64,000 nucleotides of DNA from Pagrus major (GCF_040436345.1 NC_133235.1:20856660-20920659); one strand, 5' to 3'. Numbered from the stretch's first letter, positions 45,301 to 60,900 are shown. Program-made: numbers and translations. The notes: generated from the letters alone by a model not told the origin.

Positions 45301-48300
45301 GAGTGATAAACACGGTTGTAACTGGATCCTCGTAGCACATTGTGTTCCCTCTCCACTGAGGAGAGAAAAAAAAACAACAACTAGCCTCTCCTCACTTCCT
45401 GCAAACAGTTAATCTTCTTGTTTATTCTATTCTGAATTTACGGGAACTTAACATCTTCTTCAGGCGTAAATATCATACTGGCCCTTCTCCCGTGGGTGTG
45501 TGTATGTGTGTGTTAACGCAGAGGCTAAACAACAAAAGGATCAAATAAGCATGCTGACCAGTGGAGTGAGTCATAGAGGCTGGGGACACAACATGAGAGG
45601 TACAAACTGTCCTTGTCTTTATTCAGAATGGGGCCAGTGAGCTGCCAAGTAAACTACCCTCCTCTCCACAGAGCAGGCATGCATCCTGGAAAAGTACTAT
45701 AAGAGACACATGGTGCGATAAGTTGTTATTCCTGTGCAGCAATTCACACCACAACCTATCATAAAAAGGCTGAAAAGTGACAGAAGCGTTGGACACTTTA
45801 GTATCTTATTATATTATAGACAAATAATTCAAATTTAGGATTTAGACTAAAAATAAAACTTTCCAATGTTCAAAGTCTCTCAACAAGCGATCAGGATCAC
45901 CCAGATATTCTGAACTCAAGTCCTCCTGATAACCTCCTAACCTCCACCCCACCTCCATCCTTTCACTACCAGCCCAGCCTGCTGAATCTGGTTGAGTTCT
46001 AGAGAACCGGAGGGAAGGGCAGGAGTGTTTCCGGTCAGAGGGCGGCGTTTGTTTACCAGCCGGAGAGGCAGCATGGCAAGAACAAGTGTCATATTACACT
46101 CGATGCTGCTCGTTTAGTCATTTAGCTTGTCAGCTGACCGGGGCTCTCCTCCCTTTACCACAGAGCGCCCCTCGGACCGCTTCGCTCAGAGAAACCAATA
46201 CATTTCTTTTATTAGTCAGCAAAGCACAAAAACAACGAGCCCTGGGGAGGGCCAGGCAACTAAAGGTCAGGCTTGCTGGATTTGCTTAAAGTAGAACATT
46301 CACTGATTCATTAACTTTCATAAGACCACTCGAGTAAACTTGTGAGACGTTTCAATGACACAGGAAGCTCTGAACAGCTCACACTGCAAGTCTTTTAACA
46401 ACAGTTAACTATTGATATGACTCAGACTAAACGTCGCTGGATCAAAATATGCTCTTGTTTTATCATTATTTTTATCGAAATAAGACTAATGATTGGACAA
46501 TTTAACAGGAGCACCAATCAATATTCTTGTATCAACAATGGGAAAAACAATGACTTGAAATCGATCACTCATAAGCCTCTTTCACACATAGTTGTCGGTA
46601 AATTACTGGGATAATCTTTCTGGCACAGCTAGTGCTTTTCGCTGTTTCACACATGCCACAGCGAAGCCAGAATAAATGGAACAAGGGACAGTCCAACGCG
46701 TGACAGTAATGGGACACTTGTGGATGCCAACCGCCATAAAACTCAACAGAAGAAGAAGACGAGGCAAGGCTAAAAGCTGCTGTAGGTGTTGTCGTCGTTT
46801 CAGCTAACTTCCTGTTTGTTTTGCAGTCAGCAATCCCCTCCCTCCTCTCCACGTCAAAAAGATCATTTACAACAAATAAGCATTGGTTTTACGTGACCAT
46901 GAACAAGTCGCAGACTAAATTACAACATCAGTGTGACAAACCCACAGAGTATTATCACCCAACTATGCAGTTCCCCGTCAGCTCTGTTGCACTTTTTAGT
47001 GTCTTGTAGCTCATTATTTTGGCTTTACAGTCCACAACTTTGGTCATTTTTACCTCAAGAAAATTTTACCTCGTCCCATCCTCCTGTTATGTGATTGGCT
47101 TGTATTGGTTAAGTCTACAGGAGCGTAAAAAGGTCTATTTTAACCCAGAGCTCTGCTTTTACCCTACTAAACTTGTCTCATGTAGCACACCTACTTGCTA
47201 ATATGTGATTCATTTATTTATTTTACATACATACTTGAAACAAAAATAACTGCAGTTCTTTCAATAGCTTCCAGCTACCCAGTGACTCAAATCAATACTG
47301 AATACTGATTGAATGACTACACTGACAAACAGGCCAATACTGTCACCATAACAATTTATAAAGTGAAAAATACCCTAACCCTGCATTTCCCACAGCACAA
47401 GGTGAAATCTTAAAATGTTCTGTTTTGTCGACCAACAGTCAAAAACCAAAACATATTTAGCTTACTATCATGTATGACTAATCGATTACTTACTTCAGCT
47501 CTAATAAATGTTATTCTTTTATAATGAATATTAATACAATGTTTGGGCTTCGCCTTATGATAAAGTAACCAAGCTGCAACAAATCTGACCCCATTCCACA
47601 CAACTGTACAGTTTTGAAATGCTGAGAATGCGACATGATGACATTTTAACACCCACTTAAACAGTGCTGTATATACTTGTGGTTTACTTCTGAGCATTAA
47701 GGTAATAAAAGCTGTTGCAAACCTGTTCCACCCAGTGGTGTACAAGTGGGCATCGATTCAACTCTGGCTTGCTGGTGCACGACATACTGAAAACATCGTG
47801 TTGTCTTCCCTGAGAATTGGCCTGAATCGCTCACTGAGCGGCTGGATTCAATTAGAAATGTTTGTGTCCTTTGTCAAACAATGCCATATGGCTGGAGACA
47901 GCGTGAGCACTTTGTGGGGGCTTGCTGCGCTGTGAACAATAGCTCCACCACTGAGACTCACATTGTGCCACCAAGGAGAAGCATGCAAGGCCTGAGACCG
48001 AGAAGACCAGCATGAATGTTTTTTTTTTTCCCATAAAGAATAATTCATGTTGTGGGAGAGAAACATTCACAGCAGCTCAAATATGATTCATTGTCTTTTG
48101 GCATCAAGTGACAAACCAAATGTCTCACTGGGCTGCTCATTATAAGCTAGTCTAACAGTACCTGGTTTTGCCTTTTTCTGCCGGCGGAGGAGTTGTGGAA
48201 GACCTGGAGGGAACTCTGGGCTTAAGGATGGTCATGGGAGAGCAGTCAGGCACTGGGATGGAGTAAACTCTCTGGACCACCACCTCCACGTCCTGCCCCA

Positions 48301-51300
48301 CAGAGCCAGCCTGGCCCAGCCCCTCGATAGCTTCCAGGAGGGAGAGGCAGTGTCTGGTCAAACCTCCTGAACCTCCGAAACTGCACAGAGCATCGAAGGC
48401 AGCAACCTGAAATGGAAAAAGAGAGGAAAATAAAATTACATAATCTTTTTATAGATAGAATCTTTTGTATTACACATTCAAACATTTAGTCAATTAATCA
48501 ACTAGTTTATCAGCATAAAATTAATTTGCAAATATTTTGATCCCACAGAAAACACTGCTCCTGAAACGCCTTGTCAGTAGTCCCGCCTTTAATTCTGTGA
48601 CTTTGTGACATCACACTACGTCATTATGTCACACATTTGCATAATTTATGCCTAGTGGCTAGTTTGGCATCTAAGAATTGATTTTGCACAGCTGCTCTGT
48701 TGTTGTTACCAGTGCTGGGTCAGGCGTGTGTGAGCTGACCAATCAGAGAATACTGGGTATTTAGAAAGGGGGTTCTTAAAGAGACAGGAGCTAAAACGGA
48801 GCGTTTCAGACAGAGGGTGAATACAGTGCTGCAGCCCTGGACAGTATGAGAAAATGTATGTGTTTTTTTGAGCACTAAAGCACGTAAACCTATTCTAGTA
48901 GTAATCCAAAACAAAATTATGAACCTGAAAATGAGCATAATATGTCTACTTTGAGCAAAAAAATGCTGGCTTCAACCTCTCAAGCATGATTAATTAGTTA
49001 GTTGCAGAGTAAGATAACATGACACAGCTGGTTTTCCTCCTGTCTTCCCATTTTTTTTGAGTCAATAGCCACAATTATGCAACATACAAAACACAGTAGT
49101 TATTTCACTAACTGTTTATGCCATCACACAGTATTTGCTTGTTGTTTGTCAGTACAAATCATGGGTATGAGCAGTCATTCCGATAAGGATCAACTTTTCT
49201 TTACGCCTTGCTCTCCTTTCAAAGGAGGGTGTGTTGTTTCTCAGACATTACCCAGTCTCCAGGTGATTTATTGGTTAAGTTATTAGTATTTGCTCAAAGC
49301 AACTGAGATTCAGAGGAAATCAAACATGCATGTAAGCCAACCCCTCATGGTATTCTCACTGTACAGAGTGAATGCACCTGTGGCTGACTGATGTGGGTTG
49401 AGCGCTCCAACGAGACTATTTATTATTCTTTGTACAAAAAACACTGAGAAGTGAAACTGATGTTTCACACTTGCACCTGTGATTTAATATGAATTCAAAA
49501 GAAAATATATCATGAGGACTAAAGTCATATTAATTTTATGAATACTGACACGAGTCTCCTAATTTGTGATAATGGACTTTTGTTTTATCTTTTGCACATA
49601 AACAACAAAACCTGAGGCGAACAGTGACCTGATGGCTAACACTGTCCTTCACACGAGATATTGTAGCTACCACCACCAGCTGTGTTAATATGCTGATTTA
49701 GTGGACTAATGACATTTTTCAGTAACTGAGCGTGCATGGAAAGTGAACGAGGGTTTAAAAGAAGTTTGTTTAATGCTCTATATGACCTATAATATACAAT
49801 AACAAAAGCATGAAATACAGTACATTTGTAATGCAATTGTTTCTAATGAAATCAAAGCATACACACCTGTTTGGCATCGTTCTCCTCTGTGGTCCTGCAT
49901 ACTTCCTCCAGTCCAAATGTCTGACACAGAGAATACGGACTGCACCTCTCTTCTGAGAACAGGCCTCTGGGAGTGGACATGTTGGCTAGCTTTGAAGCAG
50001 AGTAGACTTTCTGGCTGAAGTGTGTGTTCAGAATAATATCACAGCTGAATCCCTCGATGGAAAGACTTTGCCTGCAAAGAGATAAAGTTAATTTGTTTTA
50101 GATTCAGGGTACAGTTTTGTTTCAGTGCTTTGGTTGCATTCTTTACTTGGATTGTGCAGTCTTTCTAATTGAAAGGCACAAAGAAATGAATTTAGGATCT
50201 GAAATTCAACACACTTTAGGGTGTTGGGCAATGCTTGTGATTGTGTAGATAACAAACGCAAAAAATCTGATTTTACAGCACATTAAATGTTATACATTAT
50301 TGCACAAACGTAGGGGGGCGAGAACTCGAGACTGAATGTCATGTCAGATAAGGTAACAACCACCTCCGCAGGTCTGTTCAGTAGGTAGCACCCACCCTGC
50401 ACAGAGTACAAGTTCAAATAAGTTAAACTCCTGGAAGTATAAATACACACTGGATGCATTTGTCCTCTTTAACTGAGGTAAAAGATGCTTTTTCCATGTA
50501 ATTGAGGTTCTTAAAAGGCTACACCACGCAGCGCTGCACAGTTTCATTAAAACGCTTTCCAAATGTGACATCATCTGTGGAAAAAAGTACTTCATCGCTC
50601 GTCACAATCAAACAGACTGGTGAGAGAGCTCGTTGGTGAGCTACACCAAATCAAATGAAAAGACTGCATATGTGTGACCTGAAGTGCTCCTGTGTTGGAG
50701 TTTAATTTTAAACCGGTTTCAATTTCACCTTCATCAGTGTGTGCCAAGTCAAAGATGCTTCTTCTCTATACAATCTTAAGGAAAGCATTTCAGGTTGTGT
50801 GCTTCGGATCATTTAATGACACACGTACCTGAATGGCACCGAGCCTGTGATGAAAATAAGTTAAATAACAGCCAAATAATTACATGGCATGTTGTTTGTG
50901 TTAAGTTTGAGTTACGACTTAATTCATGTGACACAGATAATAGAGTGGTGATGGCTTATCACTGACTCAGAGCCAAGCGCACTCTGTGACTGGAACTTCA
51001 GTACATGTCACAGCTCGTCTCAGACCTGTGATGAAAGTTGAACCAGAGAAATCAAACACAAAGATAAAGTGGAGGAAACTATTTGTTTAGACATGCAGTG
51101 AAAACAAAAAGGGGAGAGATCAGTATTCAGGGACCAAATTATTATATACACTAAAATGTCAGTTTTAGGTACACCTAAACGCAGCCTAATGTGACCTCTG
51201 TGACGGTTATAAAGTTCAGTTTGGGTTATAAGTGTTTTAGAAAGGTATTTATTCAATAATATGGTCATTTGGAAAGCATTATACTGACTGGTGCTGGAGC

Positions 51301-54300
51301 ATTATTAATAATAATTAGCTATAGACATTATTATATATTTAAAAGACAGATAATAAGTTATTCAAAATTAACAGCAAACAAAGTATAAAGAGGTCCTGAC
51401 ATAATTACACAAACATCTGTACATCTTGATCTGTAACACTAACACAGTAAAGTGAAATCAACACCCGAGGCAATAAATTGAGAATTGTAATCTTTACAGC
51501 GGCAGTTTTTATTGCAAGGTTACTGTCCTCAATTGTATTTTACAGTACATACAGTTCCTGGCACTGTACTGCTTGCCTTATCATGGTGGATCAGACACTT
51601 TGATGATTCATCCTTGAGTCAATCAACTGAATATTAATCCACTTGCACCATGACAGTCATCAATCTCAGTCATTTATCAAGTAGACATGCTCTACATTTG
51701 CTGGTTACACTTTGAAAAGCGCTTAAATGTTCTTGCCGTTTTATAAATTATATTTTAAAATAAATCATCATTTTCAACATTTTAAAAACTACAAAATTGT
51801 TATTTTACAATTGAAACTTTTCTTTGACATTCAGTTGTAAAGTAAATTGTCTTTACATTAAATGGCAACAAACAAGTTTTTTGCATTATCTTACCGTTAT
51901 CAGCATTTTGATTGGTTCCCTATAAACCTCTCTTTCACTATGCTATCTTCTGGGGAAATGACGGCTAACTAGCGATCCGGCACCATTTTTGTCTGATTTT
52001 CACATCTCCATTATAGACTTAACAAGTTAATAAACTCATGTTTTGTCCCATGTTGCTGGTAGAAGAAAACTATGGTGCCACTTAGAAATGCTAGGGCGAA
52101 ATCATGTCAGATATGCATAGTCCTTACAACCAGATATTCTGGAGGTGTTAAATGAATGACCCTGTAATGTTTTCCCTTTATTTCCCCTCTTTTTCCTCTC
52201 AATCTGACAATATAGTTGACAGTGGCAGTATAGCTTTAGTTATTAGTTGCAGATCAATATTCAATTTAAAACACATGATGCTATTATATAAATTAAATTA
52301 CCTTGCAGGATGTAAATCACTGACAATAAGCTACTTTTTAACCAATAGAGTTGCATGTTGATGCATCGATTTGTATGAATAATTTAATATTATTATATTA
52401 TTATTACTATTCAATAATATAGTATTCTCTATTCTTCCACTATCTTATCTTATTTTTCTATTTTTAATTGCAGTCTTGCTTCATTATGCTGTTCTGATTG
52501 AATGCAAGACTTTTACTTGAAGTTTGGTCATATCATAGTGCTTATCATTGCTGCTTATTCATTTAAAACAGTAGTAGTAGTATCTGATGCGAGTACTTCC
52601 TTCACCCTTCTTACTCATAGCATGTGTAATCATGCCAAACATCTGATCAGAGATCAGTAATCAGAGAAAGCATTACTGTTGTTAGTGGAGCAGAACGTTC
52701 TTTTCACAAGAACAGGTACGTGAGCCAAACAGGAAGTGTGGCCCCATTGTGAACAGGTGAGTGGGCAGCTGTCATCATCACACAGGTAGCCAGGTTAAGG
52801 AGTGGCCCCTGCTGCTCGCGTCACAGCTCCTAAGTGAATAATAGCTGCAGGTATTTCCGCTCAGGCGTGGGAGGTGAGGGGAGGGAGGAGCCAACCTACT
52901 CACTGCAGGAATCGCGGGGGAGGCTAACTCCTGGAAGTGTCACACCGGAAACTGTCTGACAAGTGCTCTAAATTCCGGGTTTTTCCACTATGGCCTATCC
53001 TTTGAGCTGTAGAGTTGGCTGAATATGAATATTCCTTGAGAGAATATGAGCTGATGTCATATATATATGAAATCAGCGTTGACCGTTTTAGGGACGTTTT
53101 ATTAAGTTATCATGCTGGTTAAATTAAAATATAGACCAAATGCTGAAGCTACTGAAAGTAATTTACACAAACAAAAGAGGATTTAAGGATAAAAAAAGCA
53201 ATTCTTTGAAAGAGTAAATGGGTGTGTTTGGTGGTGGTGGAGGAGCTCTACTCTATCTTGTGATTTCAGGAATAGAAATCAACAGGGGAAGGAGAGGTGC
53301 TAAAGCCAGAGATACTCTCAAACTGCCATGTGTTTTCAATCTCAGTCCTTTGGCTCCCTCCACTCTCTGCTCCCAAATGCTCCAGAAAATAATCCTACTG
53401 TGTTTTTTCCCCCGGCTTGCTGGAAATGACCTAACCACTGCCAGGAAGAGGAATGTGAAGCATTCCCTGGAGCTGTTCGTGACGTCAGAGCGCTGAGGAG
53501 GCCCCTGCGCTTCCGCCAGCTTGGATATTCCAGAGCACACTCGACCCAAACTCCCAACAGCTGGAGTCAACTGCTGCCTCGCTCCAGCTCCAAAACAATC
53601 CCGAAAAACACACGCCCCCACCTCCTCCTATCCTCTCTGCCCTGCATGAGAGGGACTTTTCCTCACATCTGGGTCTTTGCTGCTTACTATTATGAGCTGA
53701 GAAGAGAACATTTTATACTAAATCCCCAAATAATTGTATTTAATCATGCATATGTTATTAAACTTAATCATTTTATATGTTTAATACTTAAAGTCTTCAC
53801 AAGTAGTATACTGTCTTTCATTATGCCTCCTCAGCATTATTTTGTGAGATCCTGTTACTCTTCTGTTCTGCAGCTACTGAGTCAGTCTTGTACTGTGTAA
53901 CTGCCTGTTAACAGTCCTTTTGATCACCTGCCAGGACACAATTTAGCTATAAATTGCAGGGAAATGCAAGAAAACGTTTCACTGAATAGTACAACATTCA
54001 TCTTTTACAGAAAGGTGCAACTCTACCAACCATCAGTGCTATTAGAGATAGCTGTAGACGTGTTGTAACAAGAAGTGTATTTATGCTTATTACACCTGAA
54101 ACAATTAATTGATTAGTCAGCAGGCAGCATATCACCAGAGTAATCGTTAACGGCTGCTCACTGTAGGTGCCTTTAGCTAGTTAACTCAGTTAGCTAAATT
54201 AGCCGTGCAGCTAGCAGCCCAGACAGGGAGCTCGGTGTGGTATTATAAGACAGGACAGGCAGGGGCTAACTTCAGTGTATATCTCTACAACACAATACCA

Positions 54301-54910
54301 GATGTCTTTGCCATAATGTCAAATCTGTTACATCACTGTATAAAGTCTATTTCGTGTATATGCATTGAAGGTTTCAAGTCTCTACGTCACACCTGTGTAA
54401 GCTGCGTACTGGAGCGGGATTGGCTTCCAAACTAGTTGTGATGTCACAGAATTATGCTCTTGCTCTTATGTTCATGTATTAAACTTCAAGATCTGCACAA
54501 AAAAAAACAACTTTCCTCCTTTAGCAGATTAAAGTGAAACCATTCTTCTAGTGTCAGACTCTGCGCATTCACTCTGCACAGTGGAGGTCAAACGCCATGG
54601 TGAAGTAACAATAATCAGATGGGGACTTTAAAGTGCGTTATGTATTGCATCCTCTCACCATGGTGGGTATATGTGGATGATATCTCTGGGTGCAGGGAGC
54701 AGCTGGGCTGCAGTCTCTCTGTTGAATAACACCAGCATGCGAGCTCTCTCCTCAGAGACAGGGCTCTCGTGGTGGTGACCCTCTCCGGGGGGCTGCTGGT
54801 GCTCGCAGAGCGCCAGTTGCATGCTGCACTCCTCCTGAACCTCCAGCACCTCCAGCACCAGTACGCCAGGCCTGTCCACTGGGGAGCACAGCAACAACAA
54901 CACAGATGTT

Positions 54911-54951
<41 letters not shown>

Positions 54952-57900
54952 TGTGTTTCAGTGTGCGTGCCTCTGTGTCTATGCACACACAGCACACACA
55001 CGCTCTCACGGACTCTCGCTTTCTTTGGGACTCATTATGTGTTACGAGAGTAATTCACTTGTAGCATCAGAACAATTCGCACTGCATAACTGTAAAAGCT
55101 GTTACTGACTCAGGCTGAGTTGGACATGAAACACAGTCAATCCCACTGGGTGAGTGTGCAAATGTTTGGAATTTTACCACAGCACTGACTGTGCTCTTGG
55201 CCTGAACAATAAAGTCAAGAGATGATTATGAAGAGCAAATCAAGACAATACCCCGGAGCTATAAATCACGCTGAGATAAGAGAGCAACTTGGCTGCATGT
55301 GGATTCTGTGTGTAAAGTTGATTGCACTGCATTGTGAAAAATGCAGAATGAGAGCACACAGTCAGTGCAGCTCAGTGTCTGTGTAGTTAACGATGCCTGA
55401 AGGTGGCCAGAGGGAGGATTTTAATACGATAATAGTAAATCATATGAAAGGGATCGCTAGAGAGCTTGCATTTGCACATGCATTTGTCCAAACATGAATG
55501 TTAAGTAGGGATGCAGACTTACTTTTCACACTGGTTGCACTAAGTAATACATTTTTAAATTCGTCACACTATATTTTATTGATGGTAAACAGGAATAAAG
55601 GTGCAGAGAAATGTTTTTGTTCATTTAGATCACAGCGCATGCAACAAGAAATTGCAATAACCTCAATGGTTTAAGAAAATCAAGTTACACAGTGCCGATG
55701 TTTATTATCGGGGCATTATTAAAAAACATCAATTGATATAGAAGTTTAGACTTAATGTTAAAAGTATACACTATAGAAACTGGCTCTAAACTAGGGAGGT
55801 TTTTGGTTAAGTTTATTTTTGGGGATTTTATTGTATTTCTTTGATAGGCCAGCTTGGAGAGTCAGACAGGAAAGAGGGGGAGATATGGGAAGACATGCAG
55901 CAAAGGGCCACAGTTTGGTATCAAGGACTCAGCCGCCGTACATATGGTGCATGCTCAACCAGGTCAGCTATCAGGGAGCCACAGAAAAACTTTCTAAGCC
56001 CAGCCCCTCTCTTCTGACTAAATACCTTTTATAAACTATGGCAATCCAGTTACGGGTTGCCTCTCCCGTCCGTGCACTGGCACCGTCTAACTCCTTCTTC
56101 CTCTCCTCAAACTGCCTCCCATTAGAAAAAACATTAGCAGATAAAAAACTGCGGACAAGGCATCTTATGACCAGGAGACAGGTGGAGCGGTTTCCTCCCC
56201 CGATGATATTGGGCCTGGGCTGGGTCTTTCAGAGCTACAAACAGTCACAGCAGCATCAAAAAAAAAAAAAAAATCAATAGCCAACGGAAAATGAATAGAA
56301 CTGTGTTTTAAGGATGTGCTGTGTCACGACTTCTCTCATTCACGTGCAAGGAATGTGGGAACAGTACAGGGCGCGGCCTCGCAAACGCACACACACACAG
56401 ACATGCATGGCACATGTGCAAAATGCACATAAAACCCTGCTACACGCTGACAACATAATCCATAGAAAACTGTAGACTGTCTACACAGCCAGGTAGTGTT
56501 TGTTCTAAGTGAGAGTTACATTTTTCTGCTAGGTGCATCATGTGTGGATTCACGTCTCAGATTACAAAATCATCAGAATAACCACCGGCAGCAAGCCAAA
56601 ACTCAGATTGTGCTCGATTCTTCCTCCTGACCTAAAACGATCTGATAAGTCATATTATGTCAGGAAACAAGTCACGGTCACATGTGCATGTACGAGCACA
56701 TTTACATAACACACAAAATGACTTCAACAATGATAAACAGTTATCATATAACAGCACGATCTAGTCCGGTAACAGTGTTTTTAATGTTCACAATTTGCCC
56801 GGCAACAAATAACTTCTAATTGGGAAATAATTAAACATGTGTTATTGTTTAAGAAAATCCTGATGAGGACCATCTGATTTCGAATAAACAGAAGCAGGTG
56901 TCTTCAAAAGAGAAACAGCACATATTGATTTGACTTTAAAAATACCAAACCTCCACAATTTAACCCTGAATTTAACCCTTTACACATCACTCTAATCAAA
57001 CCCTTGACTGATCTCAAAGTTGGAATCAGGTGGGTGCTTTCTTTTTCCACAATCAACTGCCACCTTTAAGTCACTGTCCTATTACAAGGAGATACTTAAC
57101 GAGAGAACATAAGTGGTTTGGTACACCACGGAAAGGAAAAAAGACAAGAAAAAAAAAACAAACCTAGGCAAGCAGTTTCCTGTAACCTACATATTGAGTT
57201 CACAGTTCAGAGCCGTGGTGATCAACGTACAGCCGGCGCTTCCTCAGCGTGGCCTCTACGTACAATCACGCCTGCTCACAGACTGACTTCATCCCACTCA
57301 CAAAATCAAAGTACATTGTTTAACGTGATAGATGATTAAGAGTGTGAATGAGAGCAACATCATTAGTATTACTGTGGATAATAGTGTGGGTTTGTGTGGA
57401 TCACCTGTTGCCGTTGAGGCGTCAGAGATGGACTGGTGCCTCCAGAAGCTAACAGCTGACCTCTGTCTGCTCTGGAGTCGATTCAGCCTCTCAGCGAGAC
57501 CTCCGCTGTGCACACACACACACAGATGATAGATGATAAATAGATGATGTTACTTGATAAATTCACAAAGCACACGCACACTTGAACAAAAACACGTGCA
57601 AAAATGTGTATTTCAAAGATTTTCTGATGCAACAAAACAAGCTGTCAAAGACTTCAGATAGCCATCTGTCAGATTTGGTGGGCTTGGAGATGGCGATGAC
57701 ATTTAGCACCCACATCATGACACCAGGTGTCCCTTTCATCATCAGTTCTGCCGTGGAAACATTGCCGCCAAAGTTTGAGTGTCATCTTGCAGCAAGAAAC
57801 ATGCCTTGTTGCTTTGTTTGCTCTCCTTATGAGGCAATAGTTATACCAGATGAGTATTGGGCCAATATTGACCTTATTAAGATCAGTTGTCAGCAACACA

Positions 57901-60900
57901 ATACACACTAAAGCTGCAACAATTAATTGATTTACTGATGAGTCAACTATTTTGATAATCGATTAATCAACTTGAGTAATAAAAAATAGACAAGTCAAAA
58001 TTCTCTGTTTCCAGCTTCATAAATGTGAATATTTCCTGAAATCCTGAATCTATTTGGGTTGTGGATAAAACAAGACATTTGAGGACGTCATCTTCGGCTT
58101 TATGGAAACACTCATCGACAGTTTTCACCATTGTCTAACATTTTATAGACCAAACAACATAACGTTTAATTGAGAAAATAATCAACAGATTAATCGACTA
58201 TTCAACCATGAAAACAATCATTAGTTGCAGCCCTAATAAGTATAGTTTCTTCATTGTAATGATCTGTGTTCAGGCTATGAGAAAAAGCTGAATTGTTGCT
58301 TCCTTAATGTGACTTTTGAACACAAGAACAGCATTTCAAACCTTTGAAATTTCCTTTTCTTTTTGGCAGAGTCTTCAGGGGTCTTGGACTGCCTGGCGAG
58401 CGATTTCTGAGGCGTCTGCAGCATCGCTTGAGCAGATCTGACCCAGTCACTGACTGACCTTTTGCTGCCCTCACCAGTTTGGAGAGGACAGCTCTCTGAG
58501 TCCAGCCTGCTCGACGTCATCGTGTGGCCAATACTCTCGCCGTCAGATGCGTAGCCTGAGATCTCTAGCTCTGTCATCTGTGGATAAAGTGATAATCACT
58601 GATTAATTTTTTTTAAAAAGCGTATACTTTCCCTGATTTTGAAATGTGTCACGTTTGAATGAACTTTAATAAGTGTTACATCACAGATAAAATACCACTT
58701 TATGTCAGGGGGATATTAGATATTTATAAAGGCCTTCATTAAATTAATCACGTGTTATAAAAGATAAATAAAAGAAAATAAAATCAATAAACTCAGTAAT
58801 AAAGTGGGTGGATATGGTACACTGATATACTGTCAGGCTGATTTATTCACGAGATAAGGTAACAAAACAATCTTTTTTGCTGTCTCACCGCTCACTACAC
58901 CTGAGGGAATCAGTTCTCATGGAAAAATCCAGAAGAAACCTGAGTTCCTGTCATGTGCAGACAAGACCAGCATACCAGGCTCTGTCAGCCAACGAGCTCT
59001 CTTATTTGAATCAACTTGACCCTGCTAGGCCGAGTGCCAGCAGACGTCACACTCTAACCAGCTACAGAGAATAAGGAACACTATGTTCCTGGCCCCGGCT
59101 CAAAAATGTTTTCACCCGGCACCGAAAGCATTGTAAGTACACAGCTCTGCGCAGCCTGATTCACTCGCATGTTTTCCTGAACAAACAGTAGTAAAAAAGA
59201 TGTTTATAGTCCTGCTCTGTTGACACAGCCCTGATCTAGCGTAGCCCTGATGCAGTGGAGGTCGTTGACCCCTTCGAGCGAGGGAGCGAACACGCTTCAT
59301 CTGGGAAGTGGCCGTCCTCTTCGGCCTTGGAACGCGGAGTCGACCCTCACAGCTCCGCCTGTCCACTTACAGCGCTAGTACAATAACACAGAAATCTGGC
59401 AGATGTTCTGCAAGTGAGTCAGCCGTACATTTATCTGGAGTAATAAACTTTGACTTGGTCTGGGATCGTCTCCACTGTATCCTGTTAGATCCAGTTTGAT
59501 TTACAATTGGCTGTATGCAAGCATGCTTTCCGGGCAGCACAAAAATTCAGACTAGGTTACATCTTGCTGTTCTAATTAAATCAAAATTGAGTGCATGTTT
59601 ACAGATATATAAAGCAGAACTATTATAATATGTGTTCAATACCAAAATGCTATTACCAATACTGAATATGCATTGAGCGCTGAACAATCAAACTGTGCAT
59701 ACACTTCAGTGCGACCGTATATGAAAACTAGGACCCTTATAGAGCTCTGACCACAAGCCTCCTTTTAGGTGAACTTAAATCTTGTTTGACCCCAGAGAGC
59801 TGATAGCAGCAAATTAAAGTGTGACAAGAGGAAGTAGCTGGGTCTGCGGCAGTGATGTTAATCTGTGTACAGGCTTCCTCTCAGCACACAGCCTGCAAAC
59901 TTGGAGCGTCATCACGACACCCCGGTTGCTTGAATTCACCATGTGTTTTGCAGTATGAATATGTTTAATTAGTGGGCACGGCACTGTACAGTACCGTGCT
60001 GATTCAGTTGATTGCTTGTTCAAGGACATCTTCATAAAACCGCTATCAAGATGACCGCATCGCCTCATAATTTGGACACATCTAGCTGATCAATTGCATG
60101 TTGTAATGTGTTCCGCCATGATTAAACGCCGTGTGTCTGGTCTTGAACCCAAGTGCTCAACCTTTACCACTCCTTATACATTCTCTCTACGCCAGCCCTG
60201 CCTTGGACAAACACTGTGTCTGAATGACTTCAGAGAAGGAACAGTCAATCCAAGTCTCCACGGCATACAGGAGGGCACACAAAAGATTGACTTCAGTGAT
60301 AACACAGATATATATTTGTCATATGAAGTAGCAAGAGAAGTGTGTTCTGTGCATGCAATATATTGCGTCATATTTTAGCGGTTATTTTCATTTTCGATTG
60401 ATCTGCTGATTATTTAATCTAAAATTTCAGAGAACGCTGAAAATACCCACGCAATTACTCATTGACGTTGACATCATCGAATGACTTGCTGTGTCTCGAA
60501 AACATACCAAACTTTGATTTACGGTACTGTTACACAAAAAAACAGTAAATCTCCACATTTAAGAAGCTGGAACCATCAAATATTTAGCATTTTTGATAGA
60601 AAAATGACTCAGTAGTCAATAAAAGCCCAAACATTTTCTGTCAATCGATTCATACACTGCGTTGTAGCTCTACAGTGTTTTGATTTACATAAATAACACT
60701 AATAAAACCCATTTATTTCTTTACATATCAGCATTTCAGAGGGAGCAACTAATGTTTTTCTTAACATGGAAAAGTTCATAGTGTACTACTAACTGTTAAT
60801 ATCAGCTTTGGATCAATGATTATCTGGCAGCTTTCCCTCCACACTCTGTCAGTGTTTTACTGCTACCTCAGCCTGTGAACTTTGACACTTTGGAGCATAA

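Larger units (their letters stand above)
40988..48161 (-). other. spidr: Largest spidr intron (7.2 kb)
   Basis: Between exons 11 and 10. It contains repeat pieces (41575-41795, 44080-44530, 46570-46790), the receptor-like orphan ORF at 41947-42228, a GGA-rich tract at about 43090-43112 and an AP-1 type TGAGTCA at 45567-45573. No complete nested gene is supported. Confidence 0.5.
50072..54658 (-). other. spidr: spidr intron 8-9 (4.6 kb)
   Basis: Mostly AT-rich without supported genes. A GC-richer block at 52700-52960 (with GGAAGTGTGG, CAGGTG and CAGCTG) and another at 53220-53640 stand out as possible enhancers. The ORFs at 53253-53621 do not resemble proteins. Confidence 0.5.

Noticed and set aside
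47410-47745. 111-codon minus-strand ORF in the large spidr intron
   Set aside because: No recognisable domain; composition is like AT-rich noncoding sequence.
53253-53621. 122-codon minus-strand ORF
   Set aside because: Lies in a GC-richer noncoding block with ORFs in several frames; no domain visible and no splice signals that fit spidr.
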